A stretch of DNA of 64,000 nucleotides, taken from NCBI RefSeq assembly GCF_011516735.1, contig NZ_WOSX01000009.1, positions 1-64,000 on the forward strand, read 5' to 3'. Both the position numbers and the translations under genes were made by a program. Under the pieces are notes generated by a model. It ran no database searches. It worked only from the letters and a program-made list of their open reading frames with translations, and was not told the origin of the DNA. Position 1 is the first letter of the stretch, and each line of letters begins with the position of its first letter. Positions 18,125 through 26,612 of this stretch are shown here, one piece after another. The stretch comes from Acetobacter fallax (GTDB lineage: Bacteria; Pseudomonadota; Alphaproteobacteria; Acetobacterales; Acetobacteraceae).

Positions 18125-18730
18125 TCATCTCACATACACCCGGATTCGCGGCCCTGCTACTGTGGAATCCGGCATAGCCGTCATCTCCACCTGCTCCGGT
18201 GCTGCACCCGCGGCTATGATCGCACTTGCCACGGCTTGTCCATCGATGCCGACCAGCCGGGACAAATTCTGACGGTCTGCATCCGCATCCGGGCCCGGTG
18301 GAGCGAGTGCCCTCACCTGAAAAAGAATATTCGGCTTTCGGAGCAACGCCTGCCTGACGACCGTCTGAAGCGGCTTTGTCCATTGAACCGGCGGTGTACC
18401 GGCCAGCACTTCGATTAGCGGCGGAATGGGGGGCGGTCCTGGCGGAGGCGGTGGAATATAGACTTTCGGAGGGCGGCTGGCCCGCGAATTAAAGGTGCGC
18501 TGGTCCAGCAGATCGCATCCGGCAAGCGCCACGGCCACTCCGGTCAGGCCGGACCGGAGAAAAACTCTGCGACATGAAAAAGCTCGCGCAACAGTTTTCG
18601 TGCGCGGGATGGCGTGCGATGCCGGTGGTTCGCTCAGATCGGGACGTGACATGACACAAACGGTTGCAGGAAGTTCGCGGCCCGGCAAGCCACTCACATC
18701 TGTTGCGATGCTCATACTTTCAGAGATCAT
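18125..18730 (-). CDS. Tat-type lipoprotein, hypothetical
   Basis: 201 residues. A twin-arginine motif (CRRVFLRSG, residues 53-61) leads into a hydrophobic stretch ending in a lipobox, VALAGC, Cys at residue 72; this predicts export as a lipoprotein, possibly through Tat. Next come a polyproline linker (PPPPPGPPPIPP) and an 85-residue C-terminal domain ending VAGPRIRVYVR that I do not recognise. The chosen ATG has an excellent GGGGGGAG site; a later ATG at 18652 would give a more usual leader length, so the N-terminal 26 residues may not be part of the export signal. It is transcribed divergently from the transketolase-like gene. Confidence 0.7.
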   Translation of the reverse strand: MISESMSIATDVSGLPGRELPATVCVMSRPDLSEPPASHAIPRTKTVARAFSCRRVFLRSGLTGVAVALAGCDLLDQRTFNSRASRPPKVYIPPPPPGPPPIPPLIEVLAGTPPVQWTKPLQTVVRQALLRKPNILFQVRALAPPGPDADADRQNLSRLVGIDGQAVASAIIAAGAAPEQVEMTAMPDSTVAGPRIRVYVR

Positions 18731-18845
18731 GTGCTCCCCCCGGTCTTGTCGCCGAAAAAGCTGGCGCTTATAGCCATAAGCAACAAAAAAACAGGCAGAA
18801 TGCCTTGATACCGGACAGAAAAAAATTTCCATCGGATATGGGGTG

Positions 18846-20810
18846 ATGGTGTCTCAGGTCGAACCCCGGTCAGCTCCGACTTTGGATTCGGCGCTGCAGT
18901 TTGCAGCAGCGGCCCGGACTCTTGCCTCTCAACTCGCGCCGTCAGCCACCGTGGTCGACGCTATTCCAGCAGCACTCTGGCCTGCTGTTGCGGTTCTCTG
19001 CGAAAAAGCTCTGCGGTTTGATCCTGCATATGGTCTCTGGCCGGATCGGGATCGTTTTGTTGTTTCTTCCCCACGCCTTTTGCCTCTTCGGCAAGCTTTC
19101 CTGCGGCTTGCAGGACGGAGTGAGGATGAATCGGCATCCACCGAAACAACCGGAGAACTGTATGGTCTGGCAGGCGGACTTGCCGGTCAGGCAGTCGCAT
19201 CTGCAACCGGCATGGCTCTGGGCGAAAAAATACTGGCCCGGCGATTTGGTCATTCCCTCGTCAATCACCGGACATGGCTGATTGCTCTTTCCGGAGACCT
19301 TTACACAGGCGTGGCGCTTGAAGCCGCTATTCTCGCAGGTCGGTTTGGCCTCGATCGCCTCACTATCATTGTCGCTGCATCAGACCCGCAGACCATGGAT
19401 GGCAACGCCGCGGAGGAGGATATCGGCCAGATGCTCGGAAGTTTTGAGGCATCAGGGTGGTCAACCCGCCGGGCAGACGCCAGCGATACTGCTGCAATCA
19501 GCGCAGCCATAACCTCATCGCAGCGCGGACGAAAACCATCCCTCATACTCTGTGAAGCCGGTTCCGAAACACCTTCGACATCTGTGTCCGTCTCACCTGC
19601 GGCTCTGTGGGATCCGACAAAAAGCAGGGGTCGCGCAGCCAGACGCGCGTGGCTGCGCCGCCTGAACCATCATGCCCAGCGGGCCGAGTTCGAGCGCATC
19701 ATCTCAGGACGTTTGACATCCGGACTGGATGACGACTTCAATCGTGGCTGGACAGGCCAGCAATGGACAGAAAATCAGTCGGTAAATTCTGCTCAGACCA
19801 TCATCAGAGCGGGTCTGTACGGGCATACTGTTCTTTCGGGTCTGCTGCCAGAATTTACCACGTTGAGAACCAGCAACCTCCGTCATCCGCCGTCACGCCG
19901 AAAGACCGGTCCCGGCGTCAGCAAAGCAGGTCCGCTGGCGTTAGGGAAATCCTATGTTTGCGGCCCGCGAGAGCCTGCCATGGTCGGCATGATGAACGGT
20001 CTGGCATTGCATGGGGGTGTCATCCCCTGTGGCATGGCCCCGCTGCATTCAGTGGACCGCATGAGACCTGCCCTGCGTTTCGCTGCCCTGGCGAAACAAC
20101 GACTGATCTGTGCTCTGATCGAAAGTGATCCTGATCTCGGGGCTGGCATGTGGCAACAGGTTGAACAACTGGCCAGTCTGCGGGCAATGCCAAATCTGGC
20201 GCTATTTCGCCCCGCCAACGCCCGCGAAGCAGCCGCCGCGTGGAGCAGTGCGCTGGCCTGGCGCACGGGTCCAAGTGTGATTGTGTTCGGACGCACATCC
20301 GCACCTCCCTGCCCGGCGGATGCCCTGGATCAGAGAGAAACTGACACAATCGACGGGCCGGGTGCGCTGAGCGGCCCGTCCCGCGGTGGATATATCATTG
20401 AATTCCCTGTCCAGGATCATGGAAAACGCGATGTCACGCTGATAGCCTCGGGTCCTGAAATCGCCGTTGCCCGCCGGGCAAAGGCGCTTCTTGATAAGGA
20501 GGGATTGCTGGTCGCTCTGGTTTCTCTGCCATGCTGGGAACTGTTCACCCGGCAGGATCACGCCTATCGTGCCTTTGTTCTTGGCGAAGCTCCGCGCGTT
20601 GCTATCGAGGCAGCTTCCGGTTTCGGCTGGGAGCGCTGGCTCGGTGGCGGAGGAGTCTTTATCGGCACAGATGAATTCGATCTGGCGTCCTGTTTCGGCG
20701 CGCTATACCAGAATTTCGGCATTACGCCGGAGGCCATTCGTGACCATGTGCATGATCTGCTCGGAACGACACGAACGGCGGCGGACCCGCATGGCGGGCT
20801 GCATCACTGA
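18846..20810 (+). CDS. Transketolase-like protein lacking cofactor-binding motifs (probable pseudo-enzyme)
   Basis: Full-length (654-residue) transketolase homologue upstream of gap and pgk. Scaffold segments are clear: LRFDPAYGLWPDRDRFVVSS, ASATGMALGEKILARRFG, GPREPAMVGMMNGLALHGG, MRPALRFAALAKQRLICALI and QVEQLASLRAMPNLALFRP. But the catalytic elements are missing: no SGHPG or GHGS, GDGxxxEG is SGDLYTG, the downstream Asn-containing YDDNxxxIDG is AASDPQTMDG, and GEDGPTHQP is GAGMWQQ. Without the GDG/Asn site it should not bind thiamine diphosphate normally. The reading frame is intact with normal codon use, so it is maintained and not decaying; a structural or regulatory role is possible. 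Start ATG 18846 (GTG 18843 and 18852 are alternatives). The position in a tkt-gap-pgk order implies descent from a functional transketolase. Confidence 0.85.
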   Translation: MVSQVEPRSAPTLDSALQFAAAARTLASQLAPSATVVDAIPAALWPAVAVLCEKALRFDPAYGLWPDRDRFVVSSPRLLPLRQAFLRLAGRSEDESASTETTGELYGLAGGLAGQAVASATGMALGEKILARRFGHSLVNHRTWLIALSGDLYTGVALEAAILAGRFGLDRLTIIVAASDPQTMDGNAAEEDIGQMLGSFEASGWSTRRADASDTAAISAAITSSQRGRKPSLILCEAGSETPSTSVSVSPAALWDPTKSRGRAARRAWLRRLNHHAQRAEFERIISGRLTSGLDDDFNRGWTGQQWTENQSVNSAQTIIRAGLYGHTVLSGLLPEFTTLRTSNLRHPPSRRKTGPGVSKAGPLALGKSYVCGPREPAMVGMMNGLALHGGVIPCGMAPLHSVDRMRPALRFAALAKQRLICALIESDPDLGAGMWQQVEQLASLRAMPNLALFRPANAREAAAAWSSALAWRTGPSVIVFGRTSAPPCPADALDQRETDTIDGPGALSGPSRGGYIIEFPVQDHGKRDVTLIASGPEIAVARRAKALLDKEGLLVALVSLPCWELFTRQDHAYRAFVLGEAPRVAIEAASGFGWERWLGGGGVFIGTDEFDLASCFGALYQNFGITPEAIRDHVHDLLGTTRTAADPHGGLHH

Positions 20811-20901
20811 AATGCGACAGAGGCAGGTTACGCCCCTGTTGCTCAAGTCAAACGCATGGAGCCATTTCGGCGCCTGAAAAATAAGACGGAGACACAATCA
20901 G

Positions 20902-21924
20902 ATGGCAGTCAAAATCGCGATTAACGGATTCGGCCGCATTGGCCGCCTCGTCCTGCGTGGCATCATTGAAAGCGGCCGAACAGATGTAGTTCCGGTTGTC
21001 ATCAACGACCTCGGCAGCGTCGAAGCAAATGCCCACCTTCTGAGCTATGACAGTGTTCACGGTCGCTTCCCGGCCGAAGTGAAAGTCGATGGCAATAAGC
21101 TGATTATCAGTGCACATGGCCGGACGTGGGATCCGATTACCGTCACAGCGGAACGGGATCCTTCAAAAGTACCGCTTGGCGGTATTGACGTCGCCATGGA
21201 ATGTACCGGCCTGTTTACCACGAAGGAGAAGGCCTCTCCGCTGCTCACGGCAGGCGCGCGTAAAGTTATCATCTCGGCGCCGGGCGACAGTGTCGACGCC
21301 ACCATCGTCTATGGCGTGAATCAGGACACCCTGACCTCCGACATGACCGTTATCTCCAACGCATCCTGCACAACCAACTGTCTCGCACCGGTCGCAAAAG
21401 TACTCGACGATACGTTTGGGATCGTGCGCGGCTACATGGTGACAATTCACTCCTACACAGGCGACCAGCGCACCGTGGATACTCTCCACAAAGATCTGCG
21501 CCGTGCGCGCGCTGCGGGGCTGAACATGATTCCGACCTCCACAGGGGCTGCACGCGCGGTCGGGCTGGTTCTCCCGCATCTGAAAGGCAAGCTGGATGGC
21601 ACTGCAATTCGCGTCCCTACGGCCAATGTGTCCCTCGTCTCGCTCGATTTTGTGCCGAAAAATGTGCCCGATTCTGTTGAAGCCGTGAATGAGGCCATCC
21701 GGAAGGCGTCTGAGGCCGGGCCATTGAAGGGCATTCTGGCATACAACACGGCCCCCCTCGTCAGTTCCGACTTCAATCATGCCCTTGCATCATCGACATT
21801 CGATGCGACGCAGACTTCACTGGTCGATGGGGGCCAGCTCGTCCGCATCTGTGCCTGGTATGACAATGAATGGGGCTTTTCCAACCGCATGTCAGACACC
21901 GCTGCTGTCTTCGGAACGCTCTGA
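20902..21924 (+). CDS. gap: Glyceraldehyde-3-phosphate dehydrogenase, type I
   Basis: Phosphorylating GAPDH linking glyceraldehyde-3-phosphate and 1,3-bisphosphoglycerate. [16 protein letters not shown] forms the Rossmann start, VINDLGS has the Asp (about residue 36) suited to NAD, the catalytic Cys156 sits in [13 protein letters not shown], and [11 protein letters not shown] closes the protein. Length 340 is usual. Ribosome site AGACGGAGA lies before the ATG. In acetic acid bacteria, which generally lack a full Embden-Meyerhof pathway, gap and pgk serve gluconeogenesis and the lower Entner-Doudoroff part (family knowledge). It is followed by pgk after 127 bp. Confidence 0.97.
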   Translation: MAVKIAINGFGRIGRLVLRGIIESGRTDVVPVVINDLGSVEANAHLLSYDSVHGRFPAEVKVDGNKLIISAHGRTWDPITVTAERDPSKVPLGGIDVAMECTGLFTTKEKASPLLTAGARKVIISAPGDSVDATIVYGVNQDTLTSDMTVISNASCTTNCLAPVAKVLDDTFGIVRGYMVTIHSYTGDQRTVDTLHKDLRRARAAGLNMIPTSTGAARAVGLVLPHLKGKLDGTAIRVPTANVSLVSLDFVPKNVPDSVEAVNEAIRKASEAGPLKGILAYNTAPLVSSDFNHALASSTFDATQTSLVDGGQLVRICAWYDNEWGFSNRMSDTAAVFGTL

Positions 21925-22051
21925 GACTGACCTCCGCAAGCATCTCACTGGCGACATGCTTGCGGACTCTCTGCTGATTTCTCGCTCGTGGCAGCCGCAT
22001 ACTTCTGAACGGATGCGGCAAATCCGCGCAGCGACAGAAAGGATTAAGTCG

Positions 22052-23275
22052 ATGACAACCCAGTCCTTCAGGACGCTGGATACACTCGATCCCCGCGGCA
22101 AAAAAATTCTCCTGCGCGCCGACCTGAATGTGCCTGTGCGCGATGGCGCAATTTCTGATCTGACCCGTATCGAGCGGCTCGCGCCAACCATTAAAGAGCT
22201 TGCTGAGAAAGGTGGACGCGTGATTGTCGTCAGCCATTTCGACCGGCCAAAAGGCAAGCCGGTGCCTGAACTGTCGCTCGCGCCGATCTCAGAAGCACTC
22301 GCTCGCGTCCTTGGTAAAAAAGTGACGTTTGTTCCCGACTGTGTTGGCTCCCTGGCGCAGAACGCCGCCACGGCCATGCAGGACGGTGATGTAATTGTTC
22401 TTGAAAACACCCGTTTTTATCCCGGTGAAGAGAAAAACGATCCTGAGATGGCGAAATCTCTCGCCTCGCTCGCGGACGTCTATGTCAATGACGCGTTTTC
22501 GGCTGCTCATCGGGCACATGCATCGACAGAAGGCGTGGCGCATCATCTGCCGTCCTTTGCTGGTCGGCTCATGCAGATCGAACTGAGCGCACTGGAAGCC
22601 GCACTGGAAAATCCGGAACGGCCGGTCGGCGCGATTGTTGGCGGAGCAAAAGTTTCAACAAAGCTCGACCTGCTGAACAACATGATCGGGAAAGTGGATA
22701 TGCTCGCCGTCGGCGGTGCTATGGCGAACACTTTCCTCGCGGCGCAAGGATACTCCGTAGGCAAGTCGCTCAAGGAAGACGACATGCTCGACACGGCCAG
22801 ATCCATCATAGAACAGGCGAAGCAACGTGGGTGTGATCTGGTGCTCCCACTGGATGTGGTGGTTGCCTCCGATTTCATGGCCGGAGCACCGACTGAACTT
22901 GTATCAGTCAGTGAAATTCCTGCTGGCTGGATGGCGCTTGATATCGGACCGAAAACCGTGGCGCTGCTGACCGAAAAACTCGGCACACTCAAAACGCTCG
23001 TCTGGAACGGACCACTGGGTGTGTTCGAGTTGCCGCCTTTCGACACCGGCACAAATGCCGTGGCACAGGAAGCCGCCCGGCTGACAAAGGACGGAAAACT
23101 GAAGACTGTGGCAGGCGGCGGCGATACAGTGTCGGCGCTGCGGCACGCGCATGTGCTTCATGACATGTCTTATGTATCGACGGCTGGCGGCGCTTTCCTT
23201 GAGTGGCTGGAAGGTAAGCTGTTGCCCGGCATTGTCATGCTGGAAGAAACAGCGCACGACGTCGCTCCGCTTTAA
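22052..23275 (+). CDS. pgk: Phosphoglycerate kinase
   Basis: Transfers phosphate from 1,3-bisphosphoglycerate to ADP. The N-terminal signature [20 protein letters not shown] and [13 protein letters not shown] are present, [20 protein letters not shown] lies near residue 117, [20 protein letters not shown] near 200 and the nucleotide-binding [20 protein letters not shown] with [20 protein letters not shown] near the end. 407 residues, normal length. Start ATG 22052 has GAAAGGA upstream; a long in-frame extension into gap is rejected. Confidence 0.97.
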   Translation: MTTQSFRTLDTLDPRGKKILLRADLNVPVRDGAISDLTRIERLAPTIKELAEKGGRVIVVSHFDRPKGKPVPELSLAPISEALARVLGKKVTFVPDCVGSLAQNAATAMQDGDVIVLENTRFYPGEEKNDPEMAKSLASLADVYVNDAFSAAHRAHASTEGVAHHLPSFAGRLMQIELSALEAALENPERPVGAIVGGAKVSTKLDLLNNMIGKVDMLAVGGAMANTFLAAQGYSVGKSLKEDDMLDTARSIIEQAKQRGCDLVLPLDVVVASDFMAGAPTELVSVSEIPAGWMALDIGPKTVALLTEKLGTLKTLVWNGPLGVFELPPFDTGTNAVAQEAARLTKDGKLKTVAGGGDTVSALRHAHVLHDMSYVSTAGGAFLEWLEGKLLPGIVMLEETAHDVAPL

Positions 23276-23287
23276 ATTTCCGTTAAT

Positions 23288-23311
23288 CGGCATCGGGCAA
23301 TATCGATGCCG
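23288..23311 (+). terminator. Hairpin after pgk, possible terminator
   Basis: Stem CGGCATCG/CGATGCCG (8 bp, 8-base loop) 13 bp after the pgk stop. No T-run follows directly, so it may be a transcript-end or stability structure. Confidence 0.45.
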
Positions 23312-23770
23312 GTTACCTGACTACAAGGCGTTTTTGTGTGATCTCGTCTGATCTTTTAAGTATTTTTTCATTACCGGGCAGAACGCAGTCTACTTCGCAA
23401 GCAGCGCGCAAAACCCGCGCGTCCTCTTCTGCTCTGGCAGTGCAATCCACCGCAGGCACGCGCTCATTCCCTGCGAGCAGCAGCCGAACGATGATTCCAA
23501 CTTCGGACGGACTCACACCTGCCTTCCGGCGACGTGGATATTACCTGGATCTGGTTGTCTGAAACCAACGAGCATGAAGATTGAGCTCTGCCTGAACCCG
23601 GAAGAGACCGTCACACGAAGGCGTGCTGCGTACGACGGCCCCTTCAACCCGGAGCAAAGTTCTCCTCACTGAAGCCAGAACGACACAGTCAGAGCAATTC
23701 CCCACATCAGTCACGATGCTTTTTTCGTGCTTGTCGCTCCGTCACAGCTCAGGTAGAGAAGGCTCGTGCT
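23312..23770. other. Intergenic stretch between pgk and the tRNA-Arg gene
   Basis: About 460 bases without a convincing gene. On the minus strand a 67-codon frame (GTG 23516 to 23313) contains a protein-like stretch (EVGIIVRLLLAGNERVPAVD, then ARVLRAACEVD), and other frames are also open; this pattern could be a small unrecognised protein or a decayed gene. The promoter for the tRNA should lie in the right-hand part. Confidence 0.3.
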
Positions 23771-24077
23771 GTCCGCGTAGCTCAGCAGGATAGAGCACAG
23801 GATTCCTATTGAATTGGGCACCATGTCGGGAAACCATATGGTGAATCTGCTCAAATTCGGGGAACGCTTGACCTTCTCAGGTCATGCCGATCCCGAGCCA
23901 AGTCCGGTTTAGCCGGAAAGGTGTAGAGACTGGACGGGCAGCGCCTGTTGGCCCTGACGGGCCTATGGCGAAGGGACAGTCCAGACCACGAACGCAGTGC
24001 CGGAACGGCCTGCGGCGGCGAAAGTCGAAGTGGTATGAATCCTGGGGCCGTGGGTTCGAATCCCGCCGCGGACACCA
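23771..24077 (+). tRNA. tRNA-Arg(CCU) interrupted by a group I intron
   Basis: Two exons fold into a complete tRNA. The acceptor stem GTCCGCG pairs perfectly with CGCGGAC, the D-stem is GCTC/GAGC, the anticodon stem CAGGA/TCCTG encloses loop TTCCTAA with anticodon CCT, and the T-arm is GTGGG-TTCGAAT-CCCGC; CCA is encoded. Exon 1 is 23771-23807, ending at the third anticodon base, and exon 2 is 24038-24077. The tRNA reads AGG codons. Group I introns at this same tRNA are known from Agrobacterium and other bacteria. Confidence 0.93.
23808..24037 (+). ncRNA. Self-splicing group I intron (IC3-like) in the tRNA-Arg anticodon loop
   Basis: 230-nt insertion that must be removed to restore the anticodon arm. 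It shows the conserved group I core in order: P-like element AAATTCGGGGAACGC (about 23853-23867), Q-like element CCCGAGCCAAG (about 23892-23902) and R-like element GTGTAGAGACTGGACGG (about 23921-23937). P1 can form from CCT|A of the 5' junction and TGGG at 23815-23818, giving the required U-G wobble at the splice site, and the intron ends in G (24037). A P2-like stem ACCAT/ATGGT follows. There is no homing endonuclease; open frames crossing it are incidental. Confidence 0.9.
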
Positions 24078-24201
24078 TGCAGCACATAATGTTTTCGACT
24101 GACGCAATCCGATCACTTCGAGTGATACCGGATGTCAATTATCCCCGGAAACCAGTTCTCCCGCCATTCGTTAAATCTGTATTCCACTCCCGGAGGTTCA
24201 G

Positions 24202-24360
24202 ATGCGACACAAAGCCGATGGTGTCCCTTCCAGCCCTGAAATTCCACCCCATCCGACCACCCCGCCGTCGCAGCCGAATGATCCGGATGCGCCGCCGCCA
24301 CAGCATGATCCGGAGCAGCCTGTACCGGTCAAAGATCCACCGCCTGAAACATTTCACTGA
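24202..24360 (+). CDS. Small Pro/Asp-rich hypothetical protein
   Basis: 52-residue frame with a perfect GGAGG ribosome site 5 bases before ATG. The product (beginning MRHKADGVPSSPEIPP) is mostly Pro, Asp, Gln and His in short repeats such as PPPQHDPEQPV and KDPPPETFH, so it is likely disordered and cytoplasmic; there is no signal peptide. No family is recognised. It follows the tRNA-Arg gene by 124 bp and converges on the MIP channel gene. Confidence 0.65.
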   Translation: MRHKADGVPSSPEIPPHPTTPPSQPNDPDAPPPQHDPEQPVPVKDPPPETFH

Positions 24361-24406
24361 CTCCAGCCGCAAACCGACAGAGCGCGCGTAATCATAGTTG
24401 TATCGG

Positions 24407-25408
24407 TCAGCGATCACCCGGTGAAAGTGAGACTTTATCTGTTTCAGTTTTAACTGTGCCTGGGTCTTCGGCTGTTACAGGCTCAGCACTTCTGACATCC
24501 GGCGCGTTCAGATGCGGCACGCGACCGTGGTGACCAAAATTGACGATGCGCGCTTCTGCCAGATGAACATAACCGACGAGACCGGACCTGATGATACCAA
24601 CGGCACAGGCCGAACCGATCAGCGGACCAATGAGGTAAATCCAGATCCCCGTCAGATTACCATCAAATATCGCCGGGCCGAGTGATCGTGCAAAATTTGT
24701 GCTGTCACCGGAGATCCAGGCGAAAACCGGGTTCATAATGAAAAAATACCAGCCGCCGATCCAGGGAGTAAAAAGCTGGAGGCGTGGATGAGCTGCTGCC
24801 CAGTACAGCGCAAAAATCAGTCCTGCCGTGACAACGATTTCCGTAACCACGACCCAGAGCGGACCAAGGGCCGCTGTGGGAATTGTCGCGGCATAATGCG
24901 CAGAGGCGGCAATGTGCTCCCATGGGCGGAACAATGCGCCACTGAGCGACACAAGCCCGGTTCCGGCTAACGCACCCAGTGTCTGGGCACAGACATACCC
25001 GAGAGCATCGATCCATGACAGACGACCGGCCAGCGCGAAAGCCAGAGAAACCGATGGGCTGAGGTGAGCACCGCTGACTTTTCCAAAACGTGTCATTGCC
25101 GCCCAGGTCCCGGCAGAGCCAAAGAACAACCCACAGAGTGCTGTCTGCAGATATGGATGTCCATCGAGAAGGCGTGCAAACGGTGAACCGTCACCGGACA
25201 GAAGAATGACTGAAACCACGCCGATGATCATCATGATTGCGGTCGCAACAGCCTCGCACCCGTAAAGCTTCCAGTGCAGCAGATGATTTGGATGAGGCGC
25301 GCCGGCCAGGGGACGATCATCGAGTTCTCGTCGCGTAAAACGAATGGGATGAAAATCCGGATGAGTATGACCAGCTTCACGAGGCAGATGTGACGCATGC
25401 TTCCACAT
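24407..25408 (-). CDS. MIP/aquaporin-family channel with non-canonical NPA boxes
   Basis: 333-residue membrane protein of the major intrinsic protein family: six hydrophobic segments in two repeats, with family motifs SGAHLSPSVSLAFALAG (residues 113-129) and SGDSTNFARSLGPAI (233-247). The canonical NPA triplets are SPS (117-119) and NFA (238-240), so the pore constriction should differ from ordinary water or glycerol channels. A polar N-terminal tail of about 45 residues rich in His and Arg and a 45-residue acidic C-terminal tail flank the core. ATG follows GGAGAAAG. Substrate cannot be predicted. Confidence 0.82.
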   Translation of the reverse strand: MWKHASHLPREAGHTHPDFHPIRFTRRELDDRPLAGAPHPNHLLHWKLYGCEAVATAIMMIIGVVSVILLSGDGSPFARLLDGHPYLQTALCGLFFGSAGTWAAMTRFGKVSGAHLSPSVSLAFALAGRLSWIDALGYVCAQTLGALAGTGLVSLSGALFRPWEHIAASAHYAATIPTAALGPLWVVVTEIVVTAGLIFALYWAAAHPRLQLFTPWIGGWYFFIMNPVFAWISGDSTNFARSLGPAIFDGNLTGIWIYLIGPLIGSACAVGIIRSGLVGYVHLAEARIVNFGHHGRVPHLNAPDVRSAEPVTAEDPGTVKTETDKVSLSPGDR

Positions 25409-25730
25409 AATAAACGCGTTCTTTCTCCGGTTAACGACGCATTCGCAATATTGCGTCTCGGGTTCATACCAACGCGGGACATGACTATGTCATTCGACTC
25501 AGGAAGGAAGTCGCAATTACCTGCAATCGTTATATGATACTGCCATTCCGAAATACAGGCACCGGTTGTGGCATCAAATCGTCCGAACCTGGAGGAAACT
25601 GCCTGTTATATTCTGACCTGAAACAATATCCGTTTGACCCGTCATGCAACAGGAACCGAGGCCTCCATAAGATGCCGCAGATCCGCATATGACTGGACCA
25701 GATCATATGAAACCGGGCACAGGAGTTGTC
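25409..25730. other. Intergenic region between divergent MIP and lipoprotein genes
   Basis: No gene is supported. It holds the divergent promoters for the MIP channel (minus) and the YGW-rich lipoprotein (plus). A GACGCA...TGCGTC inverted repeat flanks TTCGCAATAT near 25434. Nothing further is recognised. Confidence 0.4.
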
Positions 25731-25976
25731 ATGAAGCGCCTTATCCTGCCAGCCAGTTCGCTGCTGCTGATACTTACTCTGAGTGGCTGCTATGCGCATT
25801 ACAACTATCGCCCGTCAGGATGGAACCAGGGCTGGTACACAGGTTATTACGGTGGCCATAGGGGCTGGTATGACCCTCAGGGTTATTGGCGGGGATGGCA
25901 GCGAGACGGCATCTGGCACGACGAACGCACCCGGGGATGGCGCGATCCGCGCTGGCATGGCCCCGGACGCCGATAA
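25731..25976 (+). CDS. Small Tyr/Trp/Gly-rich lipoprotein
   Basis: 81 residues starting MKRLILPASSLLLILTLSGC, a textbook lipoprotein signal with lipobox LSGC (Cys20). The mature part is dominated by Tyr, Trp, Gly, Arg and His (WNQGWYTGYYGGHRGWYDP, then GYWRGWQRDGIWHDERT), a composition seen in small envelope proteins of acetic acid bacteria and other proteobacteria. The ATG has a strong AGGAG site; an upstream in-frame start is rejected because it would bury the signal peptide. It lies 24 bp before the 11-mer repeat protein and is probably co-transcribed with it. Confidence 0.75.
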   Translation: MKRLILPASSLLLILTLSGCYAHYNYRPSGWNQGWYTGYYGGHRGWYDPQGYWRGWQRDGIWHDERTRGWRDPRWHGPGRR

Positions 25977-26000
25977 AACAACACTGAATGGATTCGACGA

Positions 26001-26441
26001 ATGACGAAGCGTTTTCTTATTGCTGCTTTCACGACTGGCCTGATCGCAGCGAGCTTACCTGCGATGGCGGACACCAGTTGCACCGGATCGGGCTGCACCG
26101 GAAGCCCGGGCATCGGGCAGACCATCGCAAACGGAACGCAGAACGCCGCTCATGAGACTGCCAGCTGGGGTGAGCATACCGGAAAGAATATCGGTTCATG
26201 GGGCAGCAGGACAGGAAAAAAGGTCGGCAGTTGGGGAAAGGAGAAAAAAGATCAGGTCGGTAGCTGGAGCAGCCACAAAGAGAAGACTGTAAGCAAGTGG
26301 AGCAGGGAGAAAACCAGCAACGTTGGAAAATGGGGCGGCAAGACGGAAAAGAAGGTCGGCAACTGGAGCGAAAAGACCGGCCAGGGCATCGGTAATTTCT
26401 TCACCGGAAAACCTACCGGGACCAGCCAGACATCAAACTGA
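26001..26441 (+). CDS. Exported protein of seven tandem 11-residue repeats
   Basis: 146 residues with a Sec signal peptide (MTKRFLIAAFTTGLIAASLP, cleavage likely after AMA at residue 23) and two Cys in TSCTGSGCTG just after it. Residues 55-131 are seven exact-length 11-residue units with the pattern [SKN]W[SG]xxxxKxxG, for example SWGEHTGKNIG, SWGSRTGKKVG and KWGGKTEKKVG. An 11-residue period fits an extended amphipathic helix (as in LEA group 3 proteins) or a Trp-lined repeat that binds the cell wall or membranes. The repeats are rich in Lys. The end is NFFTGKPTGTSQTSN. Function unknown; pairing with the upstream lipoprotein suggests an envelope or stress role. Confidence 0.75.
   Translation: MTKRFLIAAFTTGLIAASLPAMADTSCTGSGCTGSPGIGQTIANGTQNAAHETASWGEHTGKNIGSWGSRTGKKVGSWGKEKKDQVGSWSSHKEKTVSKWSREKTSNVGKWGGKTEKKVGNWSEKTGQGIGNFFTGKPTGTSQTSN
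26163..26393 (+). repeat. Seven tandem 33-bp coding repeats
   Basis: Encodes residues 55-131 of the exported protein as seven consecutive 11-codon units without gaps. DNA similarity between units is modest while the period and the Trp, Lys and Gly positions are fixed, so selection appears to act on the protein pattern. Confidence 0.8.
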
Positions 26442-26612
26442 TATCGACTTACATGCTGAACGCGCCACCTTCCGGGGCACTCAGCAACTCTGGTGGCCGC
26501 CCGATGTAATCCGATCGATCTTTTCTCATCCGCCGTCGATCTTTCTGCGACCTGACGATAGTGTGCTGGCTTCCGGCGCGGCCTCGCGCCACGTATCAGG
26601 AGACGCCCGTCC

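Noticed and set aside
23884-24102. Open frames crossing the tRNA-Arg intron, on both strands
   Set aside because: They run through tRNA exons and conserved group I core elements, so the RNA explains the sequence; none resembles a homing endonuclease.
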